In this document: positions 24,495 to 33,746 of the stretch, in pieces
How the letters are laid out: each line of letters starts with the position of its first letter
Numbering within the stretch: the first letter of the stretch is position 1
Assembly: GCF_963665445.1 (NCBI RefSeq)
Contig: NZ_OY762276.1
Coordinates: 3,175,501 to 3,239,500, forward strand
Length of the DNA stretch: 64,000 bases
Origin: an uncultured Desulfobulbus sp.
GTDB lineage: Bacteria > Desulfobacterota > Desulfobulbia > Desulfobulbales > Desulfobulbaceae
Direction: 5' to 3'
The notes under the pieces: generated by a model
What the model saw: only the letters and a program-made list of their open reading frames with translations
Databases searched by the model: none
Told to the model about the DNA's origin: nothing
Made by a program: the position numbers and the translations under genes

Positions 24495-25934
24495 GTGACA
24501 ATCGATAACATCAATGTAGAAGAGACAATCCAGCGGGTTACCAGCTTGATAGCCGCTGAGCAGGATCTTTCACCGGCGCTGAAAAGCAGCCTGGAAGTTC
24601 TGTTGCTCTTGGTTTCATTGTTGTTGAATCGCCTTGGTCTCAATAGCAAAAACAGTAGCAAGCCGCCGTCGACCGATCCTTTCCGCACTAAAAAACCTCG
24701 TTCTGCGAGTGGTCGCAAACCCGGCGGTCAGCCTGGTCATGCTGGAACGACACTGAGACCTGTCAGTGATCCCGATATCATCAAGGAGATTGTTATCGAT
24801 CGCAGCCTGCTTCCCCCTGGGCGCTATCGCAGCAGCGGCCACGAGGCACGCCAGGTCATTGACCTGGACATCACCACCCTGGTGACCGAATGGCGTGCCG
24901 AGATCGTGGTGGATGAACAGGGCAGACGTCATGTCGCACCGTTTCCGGAAGGGATCACCAGGCCGGTACAGTATGGCATCGGCGTGAAGGTCAATGCTGT
25001 GTATATGTCGCAGTTCCAGATGGTGCCATATAATCGGATCGAGGACCACTTCCTGGAGCAGATGGGTATTCCGGTCAGTAGCGGTTCCATTGTCAATTTC
25101 AACCGTGACGCCTTTGATCGTCTGGCCTTCTTCGAGCAGTGGGTGCAAAAGGCGTTGCAACAAGAGGACTTGCTTCATGTCGACGAGACAGGGATCAACA
25201 TCGGTGGCAAACGATGCTGGCTGCATAATGTTTCCAGTCTTGGGTTAAGCCATTTCGCTCCCCATGCAAAACGGGGCGGTGAGGCAATAGAGTCCATCGG
25301 TATCCTCCCAGGTTTCCACGGGATACTCTGCCACGATCATTGGAAACCCTATTTCCATTACGGCCGGGTTCATGCCTTGTGCAATGCGCACCATTTGCGT
25401 GAACTGGAACGGGCCTGGGAGCAAGATGGTCAACAATGGGCCCAGCAGCTCAGCCTGCTGCTCAAGGAGGCCAATGAGATGGTCCATGGCGCTGGCGGAT
25501 GTCTCGATTCCGCCACGGCAGAGCAGTACAGGGTGCGATATCGAGAACTCTTGCAACAAGCCGAACTGGAATGCCCGGCACCGGCCCCTAAGCTCAACAA
25601 CGGAAAACGGGGACGAATAGCCAAATCGAAATCCAGAAACCTGCTGGAGCGATTACAGAGCTTTGAAAACGACGTTCTTCGGTTCTTGGACGATCCGCTG
25701 GTGCCTTTCACCAATAACCAGGCAGAAAATGACCTGCGGATGATCAAGGTGCAGCAGAAGGTGTCAGGGTGCTTCCGTTCAATGGAAGGTGCAGAGACTT
25801 TCTGCCGTATCCGTAGCTACATCACGACCTGTAGAAAACAAGGCATTACTGCGTCCAAAGCACTGCGCTTACTCTTCCAGGGCAGATGGCCCGATTTTAT
25901 GAGTACGCTTGTGGTTTCGGTTTGCGCTGAATAG
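24495..25934 (+). CDS. IS66-family transposase
   Basis: A 479-residue DDE transposase. It begins with a leucine-rich helix, then the basic SKNSSKPPSTDP segment (about 55-66) typical of IS66 TnpC. The catalytic residues are visible as Asp in LLHVDETGIN, Asp in LCHDHWKPYF and Glu in NNQAENDLRMIKVQQK, followed by the C-terminal IRSYITTCRKQG region. It starts with GTG after a G-rich site and appears undamaged, so the element may be active. Confidence 0.95.
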   Translation: MTIDNINVEETIQRVTSLIAAEQDLSPALKSSLEVLLLLVSLLLNRLGLNSKNSSKPPSTDPFRTKKPRSASGRKPGGQPGHAGTTLRPVSDPDIIKEIVIDRSLLPPGRYRSSGHEARQVIDLDITTLVTEWRAEIVVDEQGRRHVAPFPEGITRPVQYGIGVKVNAVYMSQFQMVPYNRIEDHFLEQMGIPVSSGSIVNFNRDAFDRLAFFEQWVQKALQQEDLLHVDETGINIGGKRCWLHNVSSLGLSHFAPHAKRGGEAIESIGILPGFHGILCHDHWKPYFHYGRVHALCNAHHLRELERAWEQDGQQWAQQLSLLLKEANEMVHGAGGCLDSATAEQYRVRYRELLQQAELECPAPAPKLNNGKRGRIAKSKSRNLLERLQSFENDVLRFLDDPLVPFTNNQAENDLRMIKVQQKVSGCFRSMEGAETFCRIRSYITTCRKQGITASKALRLLFQGRWPDFMSTLVVSVCAE

Positions 25935-25946
25935 TTACGTTCTTGT
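25926..25946. repeat. right inverted repeat and right target duplication of the IS66 element
   Basis: The 13-bp right end (25926-25938) is the exact complement of the left end, and GTTCTTGT (25939-25946) repeats the left flank. The right end overlaps the last codons of the transposase gene. Confidence 0.92.
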
Positions 25947-26292
25947 TTACTTCCAGCGCGAGAATGGCTATGCTGCACGCCTGTGAGAGGCGGGCTGCCT
26001 GTGAGATAAGCCGTACCAGTTCTGTCAATTTTCATCCGTACGCACCCTCCAGTTCCCAAGTGTTTGCCAAGGTTGCCCTGTCTGACCAAGATATTCAATC
26101 AACAATCCGCTGACCAACGTCCGATCTCCTTTCCAATCGCTGTTCCACGAAAAATTTTCGGGTTTTGCCCAAGCCCTGGCTCGGCAACAATCCACACCGC
26201 AAATACCTGGCACAAATACAGTGAGTTACCAAGCAAGGAACGTCGTTTTTTGCCGCTTGTTGCCAAAACGACCAAAGTGACTGCCCGAGAAA
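25947..26292. other. 346-base non-coding gap between the IS66 element and rlmKL
   Basis: No credible gene and no convincing promoter for rlmKL was found. It contains a short AT-rich palindrome around CGAAAA-A-TTTTCG near 26147-26165. It was joined to the region 23960-24217 before the insertion, forming one divergent intergenic region of roughly 600 bases. Confidence 0.3.
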
Positions 26293-28509
26293 ATGAGTAT
26301 GCATCGTCTTCGCCCGACTGCCCGTAAGAAAAAAAAGCAACCCCTGCAATTCACCGCCACCTGTGGTTCCGGCCTGGAAGAACTGGTCGGTGAAGAAATC
26401 GCTGCCTTTGGCGGAGCGACCATTGAATCACGTCCCGGTGCGGTCAGTTGGACCGGCAGCCTGGAAAGCGGCTATCGCGCCTGCCTCTGGTCGCGCTTTG
26501 CCTCGCGTATTCTGCTGGAACTGGCACGATTCGATGCCCCGAATACCGATGCGCTCTACACCCATGCCAGCAACATCCTCTGGGACGACCATTTCACGAT
26601 CAAGTCGACCTTTGCGGTGCACACTACCCTGGTGAACGCGGCCATCAGCCACAGCCAGTATGCCTCCTTACGGATCAAGGATGCCATTGTCGACCAGTTC
26701 CGCAAACGCTTTGGCAAGCGGCCCGATGTCAATCCCCTCAATCCCGACATACGCCTCAACCTGCATATCCAGGGAACCGGCGCTTCACTCTCCCTGGACC
26801 TCTCCGGCGACAGCCTCCATCGCCGCGGCTATCGCACCGGAAGCGGCGAAGCGCCGCTCAAGGAAACGCTGGCCGCAGCCATTGTCCGTCTCTCGGGTTG
26901 GCTCGAACGGGTGGAGCAGGAACCGATCCTCCTTGATCCCATGTGCGGCGGCGCCACCCTGCTGATCGAGGCGGCCCTGATGTACAGCGACAGCGCACCC
27001 GGTCTGCTGCGCAAGACCTTTGGCTTCATGGGCTGGAACAAGCACGATCCGCAACTCTGGGAACGGCTGGTCGAAGAGGCCCTTGACCGCGAAGGTCAGG
27101 GCCTGCCGGAAACCTGGCCGCAATTCATTGGCTTTGACGCCGATCCCAAGGTGGTGGCTGCGGCCCGGAAAAACGTGATCGCTGCCGGCCTGCGCGATGT
27201 GATCGTGGTGAAGCAGCGGCAACTGGCCCGGCTGCAGTGCCCCGGCCCCCAGGGCTGTATCCTCACCAACCCGCCCTACGGCGAGCGGCTTTCGGAAAAA
27301 GAGGCGGTCAAGTACCTCTACCGCTGTCTTGGACGAACCTTTCAAAGCAACTTCGCCGGCTGGAATCTCGGTTTTTTCACCGCCAATCCGGATATCGCGG
27401 AAATGGTTGGGGTGCAGTGGCAGGAGCGGTACCGCCTGTTCAACGGGCCGATCAAATGTCAGTTGATGGTCGGCAGCGAGAGCCGTCTCAAAGACCGCGA
27501 ACCCACCACCTGGACCACCACCCCGCTGCCAGCCGGTACGCCGGGTGAAGATCTGGCCAACCGGCTGATCAAAAATTTTCACTATTTCTTCCCCTGGACC
27601 CAGACTGAGGGTATCACCTGCTTTCGCCTCTACGACAGCGACATCCCCGAATTCAATCTGGCCATTGATTTCTATGAGGAATGGATTCACGTGCAGGAGT
27701 ACGCCCCGCCAGCCTCCGTGGATGGTGCCAAGGCCGAGGAACGGTTCAATCTGGCGCTGCAGGTGATCCGCACCGTGTTTGACGTGCCGCGCAGCCGCAT
27801 TTTCATCAAGACCCGGCAAAAACAAAAAGGGGCCAAGCAGTATCAGAAAAAATCATCCAGCATGGGCAACCTTTTTGAGGTGCATGAGGGCGGCGGCCGT
27901 TTCCTGGTCAACTTCACCGATTATCTCGACACCGGCCTCTTTCTCGATCATCGCACCACCCGCGCCCGGTTGCGGGAACTGACCCAGGGCAAGACCTTTC
28001 TCAATCTCTTTGCCTATACCGGCTCAGCCACCGTGTATGCCGCCATGGGCGGGGCCACCTCAACCACCACGGTGGATGTCTCCGAGACCTACCTGGAGCG
28101 GGCGCAGGCCAACCTCGCCCTCAATGGATTCGGCGGGCCGCTGCATCAGGTGGTGGCGGCAGACTGCCTGGACTGGCTCAAGCAGTCCAATGACCGCTTC
28201 GGGGTGATCTTTCTCGACCCGCCGACCTTCTCCAACTCGCGCCATCGCAAACAGACCTTCGATATTCAGCAGGATCATGTACAGCTCATTCGCCAGACCA
28301 TGATCCACCTGGCCAAGGCAGGGGTGCTGATCTTTTCGACCAACTTTCGCAAATTCAAGCTCGACCCCACCCTGGAGGAGCAGTTTGATGTGCGCGAGAT
28401 CAGCGAGGAGACCGTCCCCTTTGACTTCAAACGCAACCAGCGCATCCACCGCTGTTGGGAATTACGTCATCCCTTTAACCCCGCTGATGGCGGGACAGAG
28501 GTTTTTTGA
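26293..28509 (+). CDS. rlmKL: fused 23S rRNA methyltransferase RlmKL
   Basis: A 738-residue bifunctional enzyme that methylates G2445 (N2, RlmL part) and G2069 (N7, RlmK part) of 23S rRNA (E. coli numbering). The N-terminal THUMP RNA-binding domain (about 15-160) is followed by the RlmL Rossmann domain with LLDPMCGGATLLIEAAL and the catalytic ILTNPPYGERL (about 317). The RlmK half has DTGLFLDHRTTR, LNLFAYTGSATVYAAM and VIFLDPPTFSNS (about 636). The length equals that of the gammaproteobacterial fusion. It overlaps the Nudix gene by one base. Confidence 0.95.
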   Translation: MSMHRLRPTARKKKKQPLQFTATCGSGLEELVGEEIAAFGGATIESRPGAVSWTGSLESGYRACLWSRFASRILLELARFDAPNTDALYTHASNILWDDHFTIKSTFAVHTTLVNAAISHSQYASLRIKDAIVDQFRKRFGKRPDVNPLNPDIRLNLHIQGTGASLSLDLSGDSLHRRGYRTGSGEAPLKETLAAAIVRLSGWLERVEQEPILLDPMCGGATLLIEAALMYSDSAPGLLRKTFGFMGWNKHDPQLWERLVEEALDREGQGLPETWPQFIGFDADPKVVAAARKNVIAAGLRDVIVVKQRQLARLQCPGPQGCILTNPPYGERLSEKEAVKYLYRCLGRTFQSNFAGWNLGFFTANPDIAEMVGVQWQERYRLFNGPIKCQLMVGSESRLKDREPTTWTTTPLPAGTPGEDLANRLIKNFHYFFPWTQTEGITCFRLYDSDIPEFNLAIDFYEEWIHVQEYAPPASVDGAKAEERFNLALQVIRTVFDVPRSRIFIKTRQKQKGAKQYQKKSSSMGNLFEVHEGGGRFLVNFTDYLDTGLFLDHRTTRARLRELTQGKTFLNLFAYTGSATVYAAMGGATSTTTVDVSETYLERAQANLALNGFGGPLHQVVAADCLDWLKQSNDRFGVIFLDPPTFSNSRHRKQTFDIQQDHVQLIRQTMIHLAKAGVLIFSTNFRKFKLDPTLEEQFDVREISEETVPFDFKRNQRIHRCWELRHPFNPADGGTEVF

Positions 28510-29012
28510 TGCCCCCCTCCAATCCGGCCGAGGAGATCGTGACCATCGTCGATGAGCAGGACCAGCCCATCGGTGCGGTGGCACGTAAAATCATGCGCCA
28601 ACAACGGCTCATCCATCGGGCCTCCTACATTCTGGTGTTCAACACCGCGGGCGAACTCTTTATCCAAAAACGCAGCAAAATCAAGGATTTCTATCCAGGT
28701 TACTGGGATCTGGCCGCAGGCGGGGTGGTGTTGGAGGGGGAGAGCTACGAGGAATCGGCCAAACGGGAACTGCGCGAGGAACTAGGCATCGGCGGCGTCA
28801 AACTTCGCCCGCTCTTTGACCAGTATTATGAAGATGCAAGCAACCGGGTCTGGGGGCGCATCTTCGCCTGCACCAGCAACGGTCCCTTTACCCTGCAAAA
28901 GGAAGAGATTGATTACGGTCGCTTCATCGGCCTCGCGGAAATCGAAGCCCTCAATCAAGTGGAACCGGTGACTCCGGACGGCATGGAGTTGCTCAAACGT
29001 CTGCCACGCTAA
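28509..29012 (+). CDS. Nudix hydrolase (YfcD-like)
   Basis: A 167-residue hydrolase of nucleoside diphosphates linked to another group. The full Nudix box (G-x5-E-x7-RE-x2-EE-x-GU) begins at GVVLEGE (about residue 76) and ends in REELGIG. The flanking EQDQPIG, HRASYILVF and FYPGYWDLAAGG resemble the E. coli YfcD/isopentenyl isomerase-like branch. The ATG overlaps the rlmKL stop (TGATG), so the two are translationally coupled. The substrate is unknown. Confidence 0.88.
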   Translation: MPPSNPAEEIVTIVDEQDQPIGAVARKIMRQQRLIHRASYILVFNTAGELFIQKRSKIKDFYPGYWDLAAGGVVLEGESYEESAKRELREELGIGGVKLRPLFDQYYEDASNRVWGRIFACTSNGPFTLQKEEIDYGRFIGLAEIEALNQVEPVTPDGMELLKRLPR

Positions 29013-29024
29013 CGTTGTTATTGC

Positions 29025-29053
29025 TTGGTGAACCCTCCAATCTGCCCTATACT
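29025..29053 (+). promoter_or_regulatory. sigma-70 promoter before the EAL/HDOD gene
   Basis: TTGGTG (29025-29030), a 17-base spacer and TATACT (29048-29053, five of six consensus bases), 38 bases before the start codon. Confidence 0.55.
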
Positions 29054-29090
29054 GCGCCTATATTCCTTTTGCTGCTGTACTTGAGGCGCC

Positions 29091-30293
29091 ATGCATGTTC
29101 ATATAGCCCGGCAACCCATCTTTGATGCCCACAAAAAAATTTTTGCCTACGAGTTGCTCTTTCGCGAGTCCCAGGGGCTGCAGCTGGGGGAACTGAGCGG
29201 CGACCGCGCCACCACCAGCCTGCTCTCCACCGCCTTTCTCACCGAAGGGATCGACAAAATATCCGGCAAGCGTCCCTGTTTCATCAACTTCACCGAAAAT
29301 CTTCTCCTCCGGGAGATTGCCCCCACCTTTCCCAAAAACAAGATCATCGTCGAAATTCTCGAGGACGTCTCGCCCACTCTCGAGGTCCTTGCCGCCTGCA
29401 GACATCTCTCCGACCTGGGCTATGTTCTCGCGTTGGATGATTTTGTCTATACAAAAAACCTGCTGCCGCTGATCGAGCTGGTCAATATCATCAAAATCGA
29501 CTATCGCCTCTCAACAGGCGATGAGATCGAGCGGATGATGTACCGACTCAGAAGGTTCAGCCTCCGCTTTCTGGCCGAAAAGATAGAGACCTACGAGGAA
29601 TTCAATCACGCCCACAAGCTTGGGTTTCATTACTTCCAGGGATTTTTTTTCGCAAAACCCGAAACCCTGCGTATCACCGAAATTGCCTCCAACAAGATCA
29701 GCCTGATCAATCTGCTCACGGAGATCAACAAGGCACAGACCACCGTGGACCAGCTTGAAGCCATCATCGGGGCCGATGTCGCCATCTCCTTCAAACTACT
29801 TCGCTATGTCAACTCCGCCTTCTTCCATCTGCTCAAGGAAGTCGACTCCATTCGCCAGGCCATCGTCTACTTAGGCGAACAGGAAATTCGCCGTTTCGTG
29901 ACCCTGGTGATCGTTTCCGAACTGGCTGCGGACAAGCCGACCGAACTGGTCCGGCTGTCGATCATTCGCGCCCGCTGGTGTGAACTGCTGGCGGAAAACA
30001 GCCCGCGCAGGGAGAGCAATGAATGCTTTCTTCTTGGCCTTTTTTCGCTCATCGATGCCATCCTCGACAAACCCATGGATCAGGTGGTGGCCATGCTGCC
30101 TCTTTCCGATCAAATCAAGGAAGCACTCACCCGAGGGCAAGGTCCCTGCGCCCCCTTTCTCCAGACCATGCTCAGCTACGAACAGGGCAAATCCAAGGAG
30201 TGCCTCCAGCTTCTGCGGCTGATCAAGGTCGATCCGGACAAGGTCTATGATTTTTACCTGGAAGCGGTGCAGTTCTCCTCAATCGTCGATTGA
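29091..30293 (+). CDS. EAL/HDOD signalling protein (YuxH-like)
   Basis: A 400-residue cytoplasmic protein with an N-terminal EAL-type domain (about 1-195) and a C-terminal HDOD domain (about 200-390). The opening ARQPIFDAHKKIFAYELLFR is typical of this two-domain family. Several EAL metal or catalytic positions look kept (FINFTEN, IIVEILED, ALDDF, IKIDYR, LAEKIET), so cyclic-di-GMP binding or hydrolysis is possible, but many family members are inactive. The HDOD part lacks the metal-binding HD pair, as expected. GAGG lies 4 bases before ATG. Confidence 0.88.
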   Translation: MHVHIARQPIFDAHKKIFAYELLFRESQGLQLGELSGDRATTSLLSTAFLTEGIDKISGKRPCFINFTENLLLREIAPTFPKNKIIVEILEDVSPTLEVLAACRHLSDLGYVLALDDFVYTKNLLPLIELVNIIKIDYRLSTGDEIERMMYRLRRFSLRFLAEKIETYEEFNHAHKLGFHYFQGFFFAKPETLRITEIASNKISLINLLTEINKAQTTVDQLEAIIGADVAISFKLLRYVNSAFFHLLKEVDSIRQAIVYLGEQEIRRFVTLVIVSELAADKPTELVRLSIIRARWCELLAENSPRRESNECFLLGLFSLIDAILDKPMDQVVAMLPLSDQIKEALTRGQGPCAPFLQTMLSYEQGKSKECLQLLRLIKVDPDKVYDFYLEAVQFSSIVD

Positions 30294-30316
30294 CCCCCCC
30301 TTTTGCTCAAAGCACG

Positions 30317-31033
30317 TTATGCAAGAATCGTCTTTCCTTGCCAGAGGGTAAACAGGCGATTGATGCCCGAAGTGGCAAGTGTCGCCATCTCCAGGAACAA
30401 CTCAGGTTTGAACGGCACCCCCTCGGCGGTGGTCTGAACCTCGATCCAGCGGCCATCGCCGCACATCACAAAGTTGGCATCCACATCGGCCGCGGAATCC
30501 TCGCTATAGTCAAGATCCAGGACCGGCTGACCGCAAACCACGCCCACGCTCACCGCGGCCACCGGCAACAGGGGCGGCAAGGCCGCCATCTGGCCACCCT
30601 CCACCATCCGTTGCAGGGCCAACCGCAGGGCCAGCGCCCCCCCGGTAATCGAGGCGCAGCGGGTACCGCCGTCGGCGTTGAGAACGTCGCAATCCACCCG
30701 CAGGGTATGTTCGCCCAGGGCCCGCAGATCGACCATCATCCGCAGGGAGCGGCCGATCAACCGCTGAATCTCCAGGGTCCGCCCGGACTGCCCGGAAACC
30801 GCCTCACGTCGTCCTCGGCTATGGGTGGCGCAGGGCAGCATGCCGTACTCGGCGGTGATCCAGCCCTGTCCCTTGTCCTTGAGAAACGGCGGCACCTTTG
30901 TCTCCACCGTCACCCCGCACAGCACATGGGTGTTGCCCATCTTGATGAGAACGGAACCGTCGGCGTGCGACTGCACCCCGTATTCCAGACTGACCGGGCG
31001 CAGACAATCGGCCGGGCGTTGACGTGGAAGCAT
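30317..31033 (-). CDS. rph: ribonuclease PH
   Basis: A 238-residue phosphorolytic 3'-5' exoribonuclease that trims tRNA 3' ends and forms a hexameric ring. The family motifs [33 protein letters not shown], the substrate-binding [25 protein letters not shown] region (about 85-110) and DADFVMC-like [10 protein letters not shown] are present. The ATG at 31033 has GGAG 6 bases upstream; the longer frame to 31132 would overlap the preceding gene. It is the last gene of the rel-Smr-rph group and is convergent with the EAL/HDOD gene. Confidence 0.95.
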   Translation of the reverse strand: MLPRQRPADCLRPVSLEYGVQSHADGSVLIKMGNTHVLCGVTVETKVPPFLKDKGQGWITAEYGMLPCATHSRGRREAVSGQSGRTLEIQRLIGRSLRMMVDLRALGEHTLRVDCDVLNADGGTRCASITGGALALRLALQRMVEGGQMAALPPLLPVAAVSVGVVCGQPVLDLDYSEDSAADVDANFVMCGDGRWIEVQTTAEGVPFKPELFLEMATLATSGINRLFTLWQGKTILA

Positions 31034-31073
31034 ACTCTTCTCCAAAACAATGATGCTGATGGCAGGGGGAAAT

Positions 31074-31514
31074 CTACAAAATAACCACGGTGATACCGGG
31101 ATTGGCGTGATTGAGGTCGCGGTGGTCGGCAAGAAAGGGGTATTGGCGCAGCAGCTGACGGCCCCGTTTGGAACGTCCCTCGAACTGCTCGCCGCAAATC
31201 AGATTTTTAATCCGCCCCTGGTGCTTGTAGTAGTGCAGCTGGTGGAGAACCGCCTCCTTGATGGCGCCGCCGGTGCCACTGGAGCCGTATCCGTGAATCA
31301 GGGTCAGCACCTTGCATCCAAGGCCCTGGCTGATGGCCAGCTCGCTGTCCAGATGACTCAGGGCCTGCTGCACCAACGGCTTGCCCCGCTCCAGATTGAC
31401 CTGGCGATGGAGCATGCCGCTGGCTTTGATGCCCTCGGTCTGACAGGGGGCACCGCAAAAGGGGCAGGTCCTGTGACCGAACCGAACCTCATTGCCGCAG
31501 ACCGGACAGAGCAT
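31074..31514 (-). CDS. zinc-ribbon plus Smr-like domain protein
   Basis: A 146-residue protein with an N-terminal zinc ribbon (CPVCGN and CPFCGAPC) and a C-terminal Smr-like domain with the nuclease-family motif [18 protein letters not shown] (about 77-94). Smr domains are DNA or RNA endonucleases in MutS2 and in some stand-alone proteins. The ribbon suggests nucleic-acid or ribosome binding. A GTG at 31538 is an alternative start. It lies 26 bases after the rel stop and 40 before rph, which suggests an RNA-related role. Confidence 0.65.
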   Translation of the reverse strand: MLCPVCGNEVRFGHRTCPFCGAPCQTEGIKASGMLHRQVNLERGKPLVQQALSHLDSELAISQGLGCKVLTLIHGYGSSGTGGAIKEAVLHQLHYYKHQGRIKNLICGEQFEGRSKRGRQLLRQYPFLADHRDLNHANPGITVVIL

Positions 31515-31540
31515 AGGGGAGAGAACCTCGGAATCCACCG

Positions 31541-33706
31541 CTACTTGCGGCGGACTTCCATGACCTCGGGCATCTGCAGAAGGTGCTGCTGCAATCGCTG
31601 GAGCTGCGCCAGGTTCGCCACCTCGATGAGTACATCGAGCTCGGCAAAATTTTCCACCGTGGTGCGGGCATTGAGTTCGACGATATCGGCGTCATCGGCG
31701 CTGATGGTACCGCTGATATCGGCCAGGAGATTCTTGCGATTCTCCGAACGAATCAAAAGCCCCGCACGGTAGGTGCTATTCCGTGTGCCAGCCCAGGAAA
31801 CGTCGAGCCAGCGCGCCGGATCCGTGGCCTGCAGATTCTGACAGTCGGCCTTGTGCACCGAGACCCCGGAACCGGTGGTGATGAAACCGATGATGGCGTC
31901 ACCGGGAATGGGATGGCAACACTGGCTGATCTTGATCAGCATACCGTCGACCCCGTCGATATCGATGGCGGTTCTGGCCTGCGGGACGTTTTTCGCCGCC
32001 TCGGTGGCCCGCTTGGCGCGCTCGACCATTTCCGCGATACGCCGTTTTTCCTCGGCCTCACGGAACTCCTCGGGCTGCAGGGTGCGCAGCAGGTGGGGCA
32101 CGGTGATCGACCCGCTGCCCACGCGAATGAGCATGTCGTCCAGGGTGTGGCAGTTGAGGTTCTTCAACAGCAGTCTGAGATGGCCACTCTTCAACAGGCC
32201 GCGCAGGTTGGCATCGTACTTCTTCAGTTCCCGCTCGCAGATCTCCCGGCCCAGCTTAAGCGAGCGTTCCCTTTCCTCGCGGCGGAGGTACTGACGAATG
32301 CGGGTGCGGGCCCGGCTGGTCTTGACCAGCTGCAGCCAGGCGCGGCGGGGATGCTGATTTTTCTGGGTGAGGATCTCGACGATATCGCCGCTCTGCAGCT
32401 TGTGCTTGAGCTGGACGATCTGCCCGTTGACCTTGGCGCCGACGCAGGTATCGCCCACCTCGGAATGAATCGAGTAGGCAAAATCGATCGGGGTGCTGCC
32501 GTGTGGCAATTCGCGCACCTCGCCGGTGGGCGTCAGGGCAAAGACATCGGGCTCGAACAGCTCACCCCGCACCGACTCCATGAACTCGCTCGGATCCTCG
32601 ACCTCCTGCAGCGACTGCACCAGCCGTTTGAGTTCCTTGAACAGGCGGGCATCACCGCTGGTGATCTTCTGCCCCTCCTTGTAGGCCCAGTGGGCGGCAA
32701 CACCTTCCTGCGCCACCCGGTCCATCTCCTCGGTGCGGATCTGAATCTCGATAAACTGGTCGTGGGGACCGGAGACTGTGGTATGGAGCGACTGATAGTT
32801 GTTGGACTTGGGTGCGCTGATCCAGTCCTTGATCCGGCCGGGAACCGGGGTCCAGTCGGCATGGACCGTTCCCAGCGCCTGGTAGCACTCCTTGACCGAG
32901 CGGACAATGATGCGAAAGGCGACCTTGTCGTAGACCCGCTCCAGAGGAATACGCTGGGCCACCAATTTTTTGTAGATGGAATAGAGATGCTTGGGACGGC
33001 CGATGATCCGCACCGGCACGATCTTGGCGGCCTTGAGTTTCTGATGGAGGATGGTGATCACCTCGTCCACATAGCCCTGACGCTCGGCCAGGGATGATTC
33101 CATGTGGGCTGCGAGATCGGCGTACTCGACCGGAAGCAGGTAGCGGAAGGCCAAATCCTCCAGTTCGCGTTTGAGCCACTCGATACCGATGCGGCTGGCC
33201 AGCGGCGCATAGAGATCCATGGTCTCCCGCGCCTTGGTCCGTCGCTCATCCTCGCCCACCGCATCCAGGCTGAGCATATCCTGGAGGCGGTCGGCCAGCT
33301 TGACCAAGAGCACTCGAATATCCGCGCCCATAGCCAGCAGCAGCTTGCGGATGTTTTCCGCCTCATGGGCCAGGTGCGAGTCATAGCGGACGTTGGTGAT
33401 CCTGGTGGCGCCGTCGACGATGTTGGCCACCTTCAGACCGAACTTCTTGTGCAGTTCCTCCAAGGTGGCCACATGCTCTTTGAGCGTGCCGTGGAGCAAT
33501 CCGGCGACAATGGTGTCAAGGTCCAGACGCATCGAGGCCAGGGTCGAACCGACGGCCAGGAGATGGTCGATATAGGGATCGCCGGTCGCATAAAACTGAC
33601 CGGCGTGTCGCTCTTGAATAAACTCCCAGGCCGTCTGGAGCGGCGTCAGATCAACGCCGCTGAGGTACCCTGAGGCCAGAGAGTGTAAAGGTTTGATATC
33701 CGACAT
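31541..33706 (-). CDS. RelA/SpoT-family (p)ppGpp synthetase with degenerate hydrolase site
   Basis: A 721-residue protein with full long-RSH layout: HD domain (about 25-185), synthetase (about 230-350), TGS (about 395-455), and a helical/zinc-finger region with a C-terminal ACT domain (about 640-720). Synthetase residues are kept (GRPKHLYSIYKK, VYDKVAFRI, KSNNYQSLHT, IEIQIRT), and the loop motif is RIKD, as in bifunctional enzymes. In the HD domain His34 and His72 and Asp139 remain. The essential Asp after His72 is Gly73, the following Glu-Asp pair is Lys76-Glu77, and the ADRLHNM box reads ADRLQDM. It probably makes but cannot degrade (p)ppGpp. Confidence 0.92.
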   Translation of the reverse strand: MSDIKPLHSLASGYLSGVDLTPLQTAWEFIQERHAGQFYATGDPYIDHLLAVGSTLASMRLDLDTIVAGLLHGTLKEHVATLEELHKKFGLKVANIVDGATRITNVRYDSHLAHEAENIRKLLLAMGADIRVLLVKLADRLQDMLSLDAVGEDERRTKARETMDLYAPLASRIGIEWLKRELEDLAFRYLLPVEYADLAAHMESSLAERQGYVDEVITILHQKLKAAKIVPVRIIGRPKHLYSIYKKLVAQRIPLERVYDKVAFRIIVRSVKECYQALGTVHADWTPVPGRIKDWISAPKSNNYQSLHTTVSGPHDQFIEIQIRTEEMDRVAQEGVAAHWAYKEGQKITSGDARLFKELKRLVQSLQEVEDPSEFMESVRGELFEPDVFALTPTGEVRELPHGSTPIDFAYSIHSEVGDTCVGAKVNGQIVQLKHKLQSGDIVEILTQKNQHPRRAWLQLVKTSRARTRIRQYLRREERERSLKLGREICERELKKYDANLRGLLKSGHLRLLLKNLNCHTLDDMLIRVGSGSITVPHLLRTLQPEEFREAEEKRRIAEMVERAKRATEAAKNVPQARTAIDIDGVDGMLIKISQCCHPIPGDAIIGFITTGSGVSVHKADCQNLQATDPARWLDVSWAGTRNSTYRAGLLIRSENRKNLLADISGTISADDADIVELNARTTVENFAELDVLIEVANLAQLQRLQQHLLQMPEVMEVRRK

Positions 33707-33746
33707 GGTAACGCTGTTTCCAATTTATGGGGGCATGCCCCCGGCA

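Larger units (their letters stand above)
24226..25938 (+). mobile_element. complete IS66-family insertion sequence (1713 bp)
   Basis: The element is bounded by perfect 13-bp terminal inverted repeats (GTAACTATTCAGC at 24226-24238 and its complement at 25926-25938) and flanked by the 8-bp duplication GTTCTTGT. It carries a single intact transposase gene and no tnpA or tnpB, as in the ISBst12-like branch of IS66. It inserted between a minus-strand regulator gene and rlmKL. The intact ends and duplication suggest recent insertion. Confidence 0.95.

Noticed and set aside
24226-25938. Accessory tnpA/tnpB genes expected of many IS66 elements
   Set aside because: The left end has no open frame of suitable size; the single-gene layout fits a known IS66 branch, so they were not lost in this copy.
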